Source: Syntrophomonadaceae bacterium (GTDB lineage: Bacteria; Bacillota; Syntrophomonadia; Syntrophomonadales; Syntrophomonadaceae). From it: 35,919 nt of DNA. Numbering within the stretch: the first letter of the stretch is position 1; each line of letters opens with the position of its first letter. Location of the stretch: NCBI GenBank assembly GCA_012520725.1, contig JAAYNQ010000136.1, positions 1-35,919 on the forward strand. The letters are read 5' to 3'. This document shows, one piece after another, positions 18,479 to 27,431 of the stretch. The notes beneath the pieces were generated by a model that was not told where the DNA came from, did no database searches, and was given only the letters and a program-made list of their open reading frames with translations. The translations under genes and the position numbers were made by a program.

Positions 18479-19354
18479 ATGAGCATCCCGGTAAAAAGAG
18501 TAGCTGCAATTCATGATTTGTCAGGATTTGGCAGAGCCTCATTGACTGCTATTATACCCATTATATCTGCCATGGGAATTCAGGTTTGTCCTATTCCTAC
18601 AGCTATATTATCCACTCATACCGGAGGTTTTACCGACTATAAGTTCATCGATTTGAGTGAACACCTGCAGGAATACTTAGAACACTGGAAAAAATTAGGG
18701 ATAGGTTTTGACTGTATTTACAGCGGATTTCTGGGGTCACCCCAGCAGATAGATATAATAAGCCAATTCCACCAGGATTTTAGCCAGAACCAGCCCCTGA
18801 TTGTAATCGATCCGGTTATGGGGGACAATGGGCGCCTATATCAAACCATGGGTATGGAAATGGTGGAAAAAATGCGTACTTTCATAAAGCCGGCGGATAT
18901 TATAACTCCTAATTTTACTGAAGCAGCTTTTTTATTAGATGAGGAATACCGGGAAAGCATAAGTGAAGAGGAAGCCAAGGACTGGCTGTGCCGCTTAGCC
19001 CGGATGGGACCCAAAACAGTAATAATTACTAGTGTGCCCGATATCCCAGGTCGGCTGAACACCGAAGTCATAGCCTTTGATAGTAATGATGGCCGTTTCT
19101 GGAAAGTAAAATGTGATTATATCCCCGCTTTTTTCCCCGGCACCGGAGATGCTTTTACCAGTGTTATAGTGGGAAGCATGTTGCAAGGCGACAGTCTGCC
19201 TATAGCCCTGGATAGAGCGGTACAATTTATTTCTATGGCCATAAGAGCCAGTTACGGCTATAATTACCCCCACCGGGAAGGGGTTTTGCTGGAGCGAGTA
19301 CTGGATAATCTAAAGGCTCCGGTAATGGTAAGCAGTTATGAAATACTGGAATAG
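18479..19354 (+). CDS. PfkB/ThiD-fold pyridoxamine (pyridoxal) kinase
   Basis: This 291-aa ribokinase-fold enzyme resembles the PdxY/PdxK group that phosphorylates B6 vitamers to form pyridoxal phosphate. The N-terminus AAIHDLSGFGRASLT is the substrate-binding start of this group. DPVMGDNGRLY is the conserved middle loop, and PGTGDAF near residue 220 contains the catalytic Asp. ATG is preceded by GGGGAAGGGAAA. It is 18 bp after gyrA, before the serine T-box region. PLP is the cofactor of the aminotransferase two features downstream, a plausible but unproven link. Exact substrate (pyridoxal, pyridoxamine, or hydroxymethylpyrimidine) is not fixed by sequence. Confidence 0.85.
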   Translation: MSIPVKRVAAIHDLSGFGRASLTAIIPIISAMGIQVCPIPTAILSTHTGGFTDYKFIDLSEHLQEYLEHWKKLGIGFDCIYSGFLGSPQQIDIISQFHQDFSQNQPLIVIDPVMGDNGRLYQTMGMEMVEKMRTFIKPADIITPNFTEAAFLLDEEYRESISEEEAKDWLCRLARMGPKTVIITSVPDIPGRLNTEVIAFDSNDGRFWKVKCDYIPAFFPGTGDAFTSVIVGSMLQGDSLPIALDRAVQFISMAIRASYGYNYPHREGVLLERVLDNLKAPVMVSSYEILE

Positions 19355-19393
19355 AAAAGCTTAAAAAATTTATCAAGCCTTCAGAAGAGTCCC

Positions 19394-19422
19394 TTGTCAA
19401 GGAAGGAAGAATATAATATAAT
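19394..19422 (+). promoter_or_regulatory. Promoter of the serine T-box operon
   Basis: TTGTCA (19394-19399) and TATAAT (19417-19422) are 17 bp apart, a strong sigma-A type promoter. Transcription would start near 19429, just before the T-box stem I. Confidence 0.9.
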
Positions 19423-19428
19423 TAACAG

Positions 19429-19659
19429 CAATCTTTATAAAAGAATTGGCGATGAAGGGGACTAGTAAATACTTGAGCAGTCAAGAGAGCAGGCGGATGG
19501 TGTGAGCCTGTCTGTAAGAGTATTGAATCCAACCTGGATGCTATTTGATGAAAGCAGATCGGTGGTACCGTTATAACCAGTTGAGCGGGTGTTTTAACAC
19601 CAAAAAGGGTGGCAACGCGGGATTAACCTCTCGTCCCTAGAAGGGCGAGGGGTTTTTTT
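19429..19659 (+). promoter_or_regulatory. Serine T-box riboswitch leader
   Basis: The T-box AGGGTGGCAACGCGGG (about 19606-19621) is diagnostic. The specifier loop reads GAA-TCC-AA, so codon TCC (19528-19530) specifies serine. TGGC (19610-19613) can pair with a GCCA tRNA end, and the tRNA-Ser genes of this window indeed end in G-CCA. A terminator follows: a 10-bp stem (19627-19636 with 19643-19652) and seven T (19653-19659). Uncharged tRNA-Ser should stabilise the antiterminator and allow transcription of the aminotransferase, serA and serS. Confidence 0.96.
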
Positions 19660-19706
19660 ATACTCTAAAAAGCTAATTATAAGCATATAGCCAAGGAGGA
19701 TTATAA

Positions 19707-20864
19707 ATGATAGGACAACAGTATTTAATGCTTCCAGGGCCCACACCAATTCCTGAACGGGTGCTCCAGGCCATGAACCGGCCTATGATCAATCATCGGG
19801 GACCTGAGTTTAAGGATATGCTTCTGGAAGTTACTAAAGGAGTCAAAATGGTCTATGGTACTGATCATAATCTTTTGATTTATCCTTCCTCCGGTACCGG
19901 AGTCCTGGAAGCCTCAATAGTGAATTTTATATCTCCCGGAGATAAAGTTCTGGCCATATCAATTGGAGTATTCGGAGATAGATTCGCTAGCATTGCCCAA
20001 AATTTTGGAGCCCAGGTGCAAAAACTCAGCTTTAAGTGGGGGCAAGCAGCTGATCCAACACAGCTTAGAGAAGCATTGGCCAGGGATCAGGAAAAAAAGA
20101 TCAAAGCGGTATTAGTAACCCACAATGAAACCTCAACCGGAACCTTTAACGATATTAAAGCTATTAAAGAAGCCATGCAGGACCACCCAGCCTTATTGAT
20201 GGTAGATTGTGTAAGCGGCCTGGGAGCGCTGGAGTTTCAGATGGATGCCTGGGGAGTTGACGTAGCCTTAAGCGGCTCCCAAAAAGCTTTTATGATTCCA
20301 CCTGGTTTGGGTTTTATGGCTTTCAGTGATCGAGCCCTAAAGATTCATCGCCGGAATACCAATCATAGATTCTACTGGGATGTTACTGAAGGGCTAAAGT
20401 ATTTGGAAAAAGGACAGACGGCCTTTACCCCGGCAGTTTCCCTCTTTTATGGACTGCAGGAAGCCCTGTCCATGATGCTGGAAGAGGGATTGGACCATAT
20501 AATAAAGCGGCATCGCCGGTATCGGGATATGGTTAGAGCTTCCATTAGAGCCATGGGACTGGATCTGTTGGCTGCAGATACAGAGGCATCTACTGCGGTA
20601 ACGGCAGTGCTGGCTCCAGGGAGGTCGGGAGCCAACCAGATTAGAAACCGAATGTTGAAGCGTTTTAATATCGCCCTGGCAGGAGGACAACTGGAATTGG
20701 ATGATGTGATGTTTAGAATAGGACATCTGGGCTATGTAAGAGAATTGGACCTGCTGGCAGTCATCGCTGCCCTGGAGATAACTATGCTGGAGAGTGGCTT
20801 TAAGCTTGAGTTGGGAGCCGGAGTTAATCGAGCACAAAGATTTATTTCAGAAGCTGAAGATTAA
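19707..20864 (+). CDS. Class V aminotransferase, serine-pyruvate/alanine-glyoxylate type
   Basis: This 385-aa PLP enzyme is of the small class V (fold type I) group. The PLP lysine is Lys193 in LSGSQKAF. The Asp of MVDCVSGLGA holds the pyridine nitrogen, and HNETSTGT and the N-terminal MLPGPTPIPERVL are family hallmarks. Such enzymes catalyse serine-glyoxylate, serine-pyruvate or alanine-glyoxylate exchange. In several prokaryotes lacking SerC a homologue makes phosphoserine. Here it is the first gene behind a serine T-box and just before serA, so a biosynthetic role in place of serC is the best inference. AAGGAGG lies 8 nt before ATG. Confidence 0.9.
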   Translation: MIGQQYLMLPGPTPIPERVLQAMNRPMINHRGPEFKDMLLEVTKGVKMVYGTDHNLLIYPSSGTGVLEASIVNFISPGDKVLAISIGVFGDRFASIAQNFGAQVQKLSFKWGQAADPTQLREALARDQEKKIKAVLVTHNETSTGTFNDIKAIKEAMQDHPALLMVDCVSGLGALEFQMDAWGVDVALSGSQKAFMIPPGLGFMAFSDRALKIHRRNTNHRFYWDVTEGLKYLEKGQTAFTPAVSLFYGLQEALSMMLEEGLDHIIKRHRRYRDMVRASIRAMGLDLLAADTEASTAVTAVLAPGRSGANQIRNRMLKRFNIALAGGQLELDDVMFRIGHLGYVRELDLLAVIAALEITMLESGFKLELGAGVNRAQRFISEAED

Positions 20865-20884
20865 AAAAGAAAGGAGTTCTAGTA

Positions 20885-22480
20885 ATGGAAAAATTACAAA
20901 AAGTTTTGATAACAGAGAAAATAGCCGATGAAGGTATAGCCCTTTTGGAAAAGGAACTGGAAGTTCATAATAGAGACGGTATATCCAGAGAAGAATTACT
21001 GGAGATCATCGATCAATATGATGCCCTCATCGTAAGAAGTGTAACCAAAGTAAACGAAGAACTGATTAAGAGGGCCAGTCGGCTAAAAGTGGTAGGTAGG
21101 GCAGGTAATGGTATTGATAATATAGATGTTGAGGTATGTACCCGTTATGGGGTTATTGTAGCCAATACCCCGGACAGCAATACCATCTCAGCGGCAGAAC
21201 AGACCATAAGCCTTTTGCTTTCTTCCATCAGGAATACAGCCTGGGCCAATACCTTCTTAAAAGGTGGTACCTGGGACCGCAAACCTTTTAGAGGGGTAGA
21301 ATTATATGGGAAAACCGTGGGAATAGTGGGACTGGGAAGAATAGGATCTATGGTTGCTACCCGGCTCAAGGCTTTTAATATGAAAGTCATTGCTTACGAT
21401 CCCTATATATCCGATGAGAGATTTGAGCGTTACGGGGCGGAGAAGAAAAACACTCTGGAAGAATTAGTTCGAGAAGCAGATTTTATAACTGTGCATACCC
21501 CCCGCAATGAAGAGACCATGCATATGATCGATGAAAGGATTTTAGAACTGGCTAAAGATGGAGTTAGGCTGGTTAACTGTGCCCGGGGGGGGATCATCAA
21601 AGAGGAAGCCATATTGAAAGGACTTGAATCAGGCAAGGTAGCTTCCGCTGGATTAGATGTGTTTGAAATAGAGCCCGCCCGGGACAATCCTTTATTTAAG
21701 CACAATAATGTGGTGGTAACTCCCCATTTGGGTGCTGATACCTTTGAAGCCCAGAAGCGAGTAGGAGAAAATATCGCTGAACAGGTTATCATGGCTTTAC
21801 GGGGCGAAATAGTGCCCAATGTAGTAAATTTACCCACCATGCTGGGAGAAGAGTTGGAATATTTGAAACCATATATTTCCCTGTCCGAGAAGATGGGCAG
21901 TGTCTATTATCAACTGACTCGCAACCCCATCAGCCGGGTGGAACTAATTTACAGTGGACCTATCACCCGTAACGAGACAGAGATACTGACGGTAGCCTTT
22001 TTGAAGGGTTTATTACATCCGGTGATGGATGATAAGGTTAATTACGTTAATGCCAAATTGATTGCAGAAGAAAGAGGTATAAAAATCTTCGAGCGCAAGG
22101 AAGAGACCAGCAACCGAAGATATAAAAACACAGTAGAAGCACGGGTATTTAACCACAACTTTAATCTGAACCTGGTAGGGACCCTGTCCCGGGCTCGCCA
22201 GCCGCTCTTGGTAGAGATAAATGATTATGAAACCGAAAACAACCTGGAGGGGTACATCCTCTTGGTGGAAAACGAAGATCGTCCCCGCATAATAGGGCCC
22301 TTCGCCACCGCCCTGGGAGATCATGGGGTAAATATTGCATCCATGAAAGTGGCCCGTAAAACCAAGGGTGAAATTTCTATTATGCTGATTAATGTTGATA
22401 ATGAAGTTGAAGAAGAAGTACTGGCAGAACTGGAAAAACTGGATGGGATAAAAGCCAGGCCCAAATTACTATATTTTTAG
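20885..22480 (+). CDS. serA: D-3-phosphoglycerate dehydrogenase
   Basis: SerA oxidises 3-phosphoglycerate to phosphohydroxypyruvate, the first step of serine synthesis. The 531-aa protein is the long form. It has a substrate and NAD domain with GLGRIG at 149-154, catalytic Arg in NCARGG and catalytic His in TPHLGAD. An intervening domain follows (about 320-450), then a C-terminal ACT domain (about 455-531; RPRIIGPFATALGDHGVNIASM) that usually mediates serine feedback. It starts 20 bp after the aminotransferase with AAAGGAG upstream, and lacks an independent promoter that I can see. It is governed by the T-box. Confidence 0.97.
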   Translation: MEKLQKVLITEKIADEGIALLEKELEVHNRDGISREELLEIIDQYDALIVRSVTKVNEELIKRASRLKVVGRAGNGIDNIDVEVCTRYGVIVANTPDSNTISAAEQTISLLLSSIRNTAWANTFLKGGTWDRKPFRGVELYGKTVGIVGLGRIGSMVATRLKAFNMKVIAYDPYISDERFERYGAEKKNTLEELVREADFITVHTPRNEETMHMIDERILELAKDGVRLVNCARGGIIKEEAILKGLESGKVASAGLDVFEIEPARDNPLFKHNNVVVTPHLGADTFEAQKRVGENIAEQVIMALRGEIVPNVVNLPTMLGEELEYLKPYISLSEKMGSVYYQLTRNPISRVELIYSGPITRNETEILTVAFLKGLLHPVMDDKVNYVNAKLIAEERGIKIFERKEETSNRRYKNTVEARVFNHNFNLNLVGTLSRARQPLLVEINDYETENNLEGYILLVENEDRPRIIGPFATALGDHGVNIASMKVARKTKGEISIMLINVDNEVEEEVLAELEKLDGIKARPKLLYF

Positions 22481-22488
22481 CCCTATAA

Positions 22489-23808
<1,320 letters not shown>

Positions 23809-23854
23809 TCAATGCATAAAAGCAAAGGGTTAATAGAAGCTTACTTAACCTAAG

Positions 23855-23935
23855 TGAGCGAAGCGAAACAAGATTGTGGTCCTGGATGGGCTTCCTTAGC
23901 CCGACTGAGCGCAGCGAAACAAGATTGTGGTCCTG
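23855..23935 (+). repeat. Pair of 30-bp direct repeats downstream of serS
   Basis: Units at 23855-23884 and 23906-23935 start TGAGCG and end GATTGTGGTCCTG, with a single base difference (A or C at the seventh base). They are 51 bp apart start to start, and the flanks also resemble each other weakly (CTTACTTAACC versus CTTCCTTAGCC). It looks like a local duplication. GGGCT/AGCCC between them could form a short hairpin. No coding potential is apparent. Confidence 0.85.
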
Positions 23936-23960
23936 AGGGGCTAAAAACCAGACTTGTTTA

Positions 23961-23989
23961 TTGACATAGAAATAGCCGTGTGCTATACT
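23961..23989 (+). promoter_or_regulatory. Promoter of the tRNA-Ser/Arg-tadA operon
   Basis: TTGACA (23961-23966), a 17-bp spacer and TATACT (23984-23989) make a strong sigma-A promoter, about 40 bp upstream of the first tRNA. No other promoter is evident up to the terminator at 25220, so six tRNAs and tadA are probably one transcript. Confidence 0.9.
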
Positions 23990-24028
23990 TTCATTTGCAT
24001 TGAATCTCAAAAATGCATCCTTCGCGAT

Positions 24029-24118
24029 GGAGGGGTGTCCGAGCGGTTGAAGGAGGCGGTCTTGAAAACCGTTGAACCTTTGCGGGTTCCGTGGGTTCGA
24101 ATCCCACCTCCTCCGCCA
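24029..24118 (+). tRNA. tRNA-Ser (anticodon TGA)
   Basis: A 90-nt cloverleaf with the acceptor GGAGGGG pairing CTCCTCC, discriminator G, encoded CCA, a long variable arm and GTTCGAATC in the T arm. Anticodon TGA is at 24063-24065 in loop CTTGAAA. It reads UCA and, with wobble, other UCN codons. Confidence 0.98.
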
Positions 24119-24134
24119 TTATATAAAAAGTCAC

Positions 24135-24228
24135 GGAGAGATGGCCGAGTAGGCTGAAGGCGCTCGCCTGCTAAGCGAGTAAGCGGCTAATAACTGCTTC
24201 GAGGGTTCGAATCCCTCTCTCTCCGCCA
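24135..24228 (+). tRNA. tRNA-Ser (anticodon GCT)
   Basis: A 94-nt class II tRNA with acceptor GGAGAGA/TCTCTCC, discriminator G, encoded CCA and a long variable arm. Anticodon GCT is at 24170-24172 in loop CTGCTAA. It reads AGC and AGU serine codons. Confidence 0.98.
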
Positions 24229-24278
24229 TTTAATAAAAGCAAAACCCGATGGATTTGGATGCATAAATGAATCAATAA

Positions 24279-24355
24279 GCGCCCGTAGCTCAGCTGGATA
24301 GAGTGACAGGCTACGAACCTGGAGGTCGGGGGTTCGAATCCCTCCGGGCGTGCCA
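24279..24355 (+). tRNA. tRNA-Arg (anticodon ACG)
   Basis: A 77-nt tRNA with acceptor GCGCCCG/CGGGCGT and encoded CCA. Anticodon ACG is at 24313-24315 in loop CTACGAA. A34 of this tRNA is the classical substrate of the bacterial deaminase TadA, which makes inosine so that CGU, CGC and CGA can be read. tadA is encoded in the same operon. Confidence 0.98.
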
Positions 24356-24434
24356 TATTTATATTGCTGACTAAAAAGCAATAAAGGAAAACCTTGGGGT
24401 TTTCCTAATTTACTGTTAAAACCCCAGAAAACAT

Positions 24435-24511
24435 GCGCCCGTAGCTCAGTAGGATAGAGCAACGGTTTCCTAAACCGTGTGCCAGGGGTTCGAGTCCCTT
24501 CGGGCGCACCA
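24435..24511 (+). tRNA. tRNA-Arg (anticodon CCT)
   Basis: A 77-nt tRNA with acceptor GCGCCCG/CGGGCGC, encoded CCA and anticodon CCT at 24469-24471 (loop TTCCTAA), reading AGG. The tadA ATG begins 2 nt after its CCA end. The spacer to the preceding tRNA contains two mutually exclusive hairpins (24385-24406 and 24395-24426). Confidence 0.98.
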
Positions 24512-24512
24512 T

Positions 24513-25028
24513 ATGGTGGTGATTCCCATAAAGAGGGATGAAGAATATATGGGCCTTGCACTGGAATTGGCTTGCCAAGCTGGCGAAAAGGGTGAAATTC
24601 CAGTAGGAGCAGTTGTAGTGCTTGAGGATGAAATAATTGCCCGAGCCTACAACGAGAAAGAACTACGACAGGATGCTACTGCCCATGCAGAATTACTGGC
24701 TTTGCAGCGGGCAGCTGAAAATACCGGCAGTTGGCGTTTGAACCTTGCCACATTATATACTACCCTGGAACCCTGTCCCATGTGTGCCGGAGCTATGGTG
24801 AACGCCCGCTTGGGCAGGTTGGTGTATGCAGTTCGAGACCCTAAGGCGGGAGCTGCTGGAACCGTTCTGGATATTGTCAGAACCCCGGGCTTGAATCATC
24901 AGGTTCAGGTTAAGGAGGGAGTATTGCGGGAAGAAGCTGCCCAACTACTAAGCAAGTTTTTTGATAATTTAAGGAGAGATGGCCGAGCTGGCCGAAGGCG
25001 CTCGACTCGAAATCGAGTAGGCGGCTAA
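24513..25028 (+). CDS. tadA: tRNA-specific adenosine deaminase TadA
   Basis: TadA deaminates A34 of tRNA-Arg(ACG) to inosine. From ATG 24513 the product has 171 aa. The zinc site is His58 with catalytic Glu60 in AHAE, plus Cys88 and Cys91 in PCPMCAG. The C-terminal helix SKFFDNLRR is typical. The start is uncertain: ATG 24513 and GTG 24516 or 24519 all give a reasonable N-terminus, and none has a normal ribosome-binding site, because tRNA-Arg(CCT) ends at 24511. The reading frame continues 56 nt into tRNA-Ser(CGA). Residues from about 154 on, an Arg/Gly-rich tail ending RNRVGG, are therefore encoded by tRNA sequence. The enzymatic core is intact. Confidence 0.93.
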   Translation: MVVIPIKRDEEYMGLALELACQAGEKGEIPVGAVVVLEDEIIARAYNEKELRQDATAHAELLALQRAAENTGSWRLNLATLYTTLEPCPMCAGAMVNARLGRLVYAVRDPKAGAAGTVLDIVRTPGLNHQVQVKEGVLREEAAQLLSKFFDNLRRDGRAGRRRSTRNRVGG

Positions 25029-25066
25029 TCACCGCCTCGTGAGTTCGAATCTCACTCTCTCCGCCA
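24973..25066 (+). tRNA. tRNA-Ser (anticodon CGA), overlapping tadA
   Basis: A 94-nt class II tRNA with acceptor GGAGAGA/TCTCTCC, discriminator G, encoded CCA and a long variable arm. Anticodon CGA is at 25008-25010 in loop CTCGAAA, reading UCG. The first 56 nt also encode the end and stop codon of tadA (TAA at 25026-25028). Confidence 0.97.
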
Positions 25067-25110
25067 GAAAAACAAGCAATATCAAGCATAAATACAATTG
25101 AATAGTCTAT

Positions 25111-25205
25111 GGAGAGGTGGCTGAGTATGGCTGAAGGCGCTCGATTGGAAATCGAGTAGGGGGTTAATAGCTCTCTCGCGGGTTCGAATCCCGCCCTCTC
25201 CGCCA
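25111..25205 (+). tRNA. tRNA-Ser (anticodon GGA)
   Basis: A 95-nt class II tRNA with acceptor GGAGAGG/CCTCTCC, discriminator G and encoded CCA. Anticodon GGA is at 25147-25149 in loop TTGGAAA, reading UCC and UCU. UCC is the specifier codon of the T-box upstream of the serine genes, so this is its expected ligand. Confidence 0.98.
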
Positions 25206-25219
25206 TTAACGAATTAGCA

Positions 25220-25254
25220 AGGGGTTTCAGGCTTAGAGCTGGAACCTCTTTTTT
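25220..25254 (+). terminator. Intrinsic terminator of the tRNA operon
   Basis: An 11-bp stem (25220-25230 with 25239-25249, two G-T pairs) is followed by a T-run ending at 25254. It lies 15 bp after tRNA-Ser(GGA). Confidence 0.93.
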
Positions 25255-25374
25255 GCTGCCCTTAGCTAAAGGGGGAGCCCTATACATATACATCTCATGA
25301 ATTGCCCATGAATAAAAAGGGAATGAATATTATGGTATTATAATTAAGAGAATATCTGAGGAGGTTGATCTAGC

Positions 25375-27270
25375 ATGGGCTTCTTTAAGCAGGGCAGCAT
25401 AATGGAGGGTCTAAGGACTGAATATCCAGAAAAATTTACCTCGGCAGATAAAGCGTTTAAGAATATTCAACGTGGAAACAAGATATATATCGGGACCGCA
25501 GCTGGCGAGCCAAAACACCTGGTAAGATCTTTGATGGAATATTTAAACCAGAATCCACAGGCCTTTTTTGATGTTGATATATATCATGTATGGACTCTGC
25601 TGGATGACAGCGATGTTTTTTTTGAGAAATATAAGCGTAATTTTAGAATCAAGTCCTTTTTTATAGGAGATACCAATAGAGATGCCATCAATAAAGGAGA
25701 TGCTGATTACACTCCTGTTTTTACCTCCCGTATACCCAATTTGTTCGAACGCAAAGTTTTTCCCATTGATATCGCTTTGGTTCAGGTCTCTCCACCAGAT
25801 GAGCACGGATATTTTAATTTAGGGGTAGGGGTTGATATTACTAAAGCCGCCGTAGAAAACGCCGGACTGGTAATAGCTCAGGTCAATTCCTATATGCCGA
25901 GAGTTCATGGAGATGGATTCATCCATATAAATGACATAGACTACATTATTCCTTATGATGAACCTTTGCCTGAGTATGATTTTGGGAAAGAAAGCGAAAT
26001 AGCCTTACAAGTCGGCCGGTATGTGGCCAGTTTAGTCCGGGACGGGGATACTCTTCAGATAGGTTATGGCCATATTCCATTGGGTGTATTATCCTGTCTG
26101 AGCCATAAAAGACACCTGGGTATACATACCGATCTCATAACCGATGCTATTGTCGATTTAATAAAAAAAGGGGTTATTGATAATAGCAAAAAAAGCATAA
26201 ACAAGGGAAAAACCATTGGAACCTACTGCTTGGGCAGTAAGCAAACCTATGACTTTGTTAACAACAATCCCTCGATTGAGCTCAGAAGAATAGACTATGT
26301 AGATAATCCTATGACCATAGCTCGACATAACAAGATGACGGCTATAAATACCGTGCTGCAGATGGACCTGACCGGGCAAGCATCAGCCGAAACCCTGGGC
26401 AGTGTCTTTTATAGCGGGATTACTGGATTCGCCAATTTTATCCGGGCTACCCTGCTGGCTAAACAGGGGAAAATCATCATAGCCATGAAATCCACAACCA
26501 GGAATGGGGAGGTTTCCAAAATAGTACCAACTTTGACCAAGGGCGCCGGGGTAAGTCTGCATCGTGGTGATGTGCAATATATAGTAACCGAATACGGCAT
26601 AGCCTACCTGCAAGGTAAGAATCTGCGGGAACGAGCTATGGAATTAATAGCCATTGCCCACCCCAAGTTCAGGCCCTGGCTTATTGAAGAAGCCAAAAAG
26701 CTGAATCTGATTGACCAGAAACAGAAATTCGTTCCCGGACCCAGAGGGAAATACATGGAAGAATATGAAGCACATAGAACCACCAAAACCGGCTTGGAGC
26801 TATTGTTAAGGCCTATCAGAATCAGCGATGAGACCCGGGTGCGGGAATTCTTTAATTCCCTTTCCGATAAAAGTTTGTATTTAAGATTTTTTACCCCCCG
26901 GGCTTATGTTCCCCATGAAAGCCTGCAGGATATTATTACTGTAGATAATGCCAAAGGGGTATCGATTTTGGCCATAATTCAGGGAGAAGAGGATGACTAT
27001 GAACAGGTGGTAGGGTTGGGACAATACTTCATAAATGATAGCGATTATTCAGCCGAGGTCAGTTGTGCCACTAGTGATAATTACCAGAACAATGGAATAG
27101 CTTCGGCATTGCTCACTCATTTAAGCTATTTGGCTCAGAAAAATGGATTGCTGAGCTTTACCGCCTCGGTCTTGGCGGAAAACCGGTCTATGGTTCGGGT
27201 ACTGAAAAATATAGGCTTTGTTCATAAGAGTTCCTCTGAAGGAGTTATAGAACTGGAAAAACTGTTCTAA
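25375..27270 (+). CDS. Acetyl-CoA hydrolase/transferase family protein fused to a GNAT domain
   Basis: Residues 1 to about 460 form a family I CoA-transferase/hydrolase of the 4-hydroxybutyrate/acetate CoA-transferase type. Segments include PPDEHGYFNLG (141-151), LQIGYGHIPLGVL and VTEYGIAYLQGK. Residues about 470-631 form a GNAT acetyltransferase domain, with the acyl-CoA loop at QNNGIASALL. The fusion occurs in other anaerobes. It could move CoA between acyl groups in acetate or butyrate metabolism and sense or use acyl-CoA. Where related transferases have the catalytic Glu (HTE/HSE), this protein has Asp253 in GIHTDLITD, and GFANF replaces the usual GGQxDF. ATG follows GAGGAGG. It appears to be monocistronic. 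Confidence 0.88.
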   Translation: MGFFKQGSIMEGLRTEYPEKFTSADKAFKNIQRGNKIYIGTAAGEPKHLVRSLMEYLNQNPQAFFDVDIYHVWTLLDDSDVFFEKYKRNFRIKSFFIGDTNRDAINKGDADYTPVFTSRIPNLFERKVFPIDIALVQVSPPDEHGYFNLGVGVDITKAAVENAGLVIAQVNSYMPRVHGDGFIHINDIDYIIPYDEPLPEYDFGKESEIALQVGRYVASLVRDGDTLQIGYGHIPLGVLSCLSHKRHLGIHTDLITDAIVDLIKKGVIDNSKKSINKGKTIGTYCLGSKQTYDFVNNNPSIELRRIDYVDNPMTIARHNKMTAINTVLQMDLTGQASAETLGSVFYSGITGFANFIRATLLAKQGKIIIAMKSTTRNGEVSKIVPTLTKGAGVSLHRGDVQYIVTEYGIAYLQGKNLRERAMELIAIAHPKFRPWLIEEAKKLNLIDQKQKFVPGPRGKYMEEYEAHRTTKTGLELLLRPIRISDETRVREFFNSLSDKSLYLRFFTPRAYVPHESLQDIITVDNAKGVSILAIIQGEEDDYEQVVGLGQYFINDSDYSAEVSCATSDNYQNNGIASALLTHLSYLAQKNGLLSFTASVLAENRSMVRVLKNIGFVHKSSSEGVIELEKLF

Positions 27271-27431
27271 GGCCAGGATAATTTATTCTAAAGGCCAACT
27301 AAGGGCAGGATAGAAACCACTTTAATAAAATCCGCTTGTTTAGCTCTGGGGAAGAGATTATGATAAAAAGGGAGATAAAAAGCGGCAGAGAAAAACGCCG
27401 GGTGGATTTATGCCACTGATAAGGGGATAAT

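Noticed and set aside
23855-23935. Direct repeats considered as a minimal CRISPR array
   Set aside because: Only two units, the 21-bp interval resembles neither a spacer nor a consistent length series, and no cas genes are present.
24477-24512. N-terminal extension of tadA into tRNA-Arg(CCT)
   Set aside because: The extra residues are encoded by the T arm and acceptor of the tRNA and are not part of the TadA family; starts at 24513-24519 fit better.
24171-24561. Minus-strand ORFs across the tRNA cluster
   Set aside because: They translate tRNA complements (repeated motifs such as GIRTLEAVISR) and are artefacts often misannotated as proteins.
27271-27431. Purine riboswitch upstream of xpt
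   Set aside because: The conserved junction and loop bases of the purine aptamer are not present; only short unrelated hairpins are seen.
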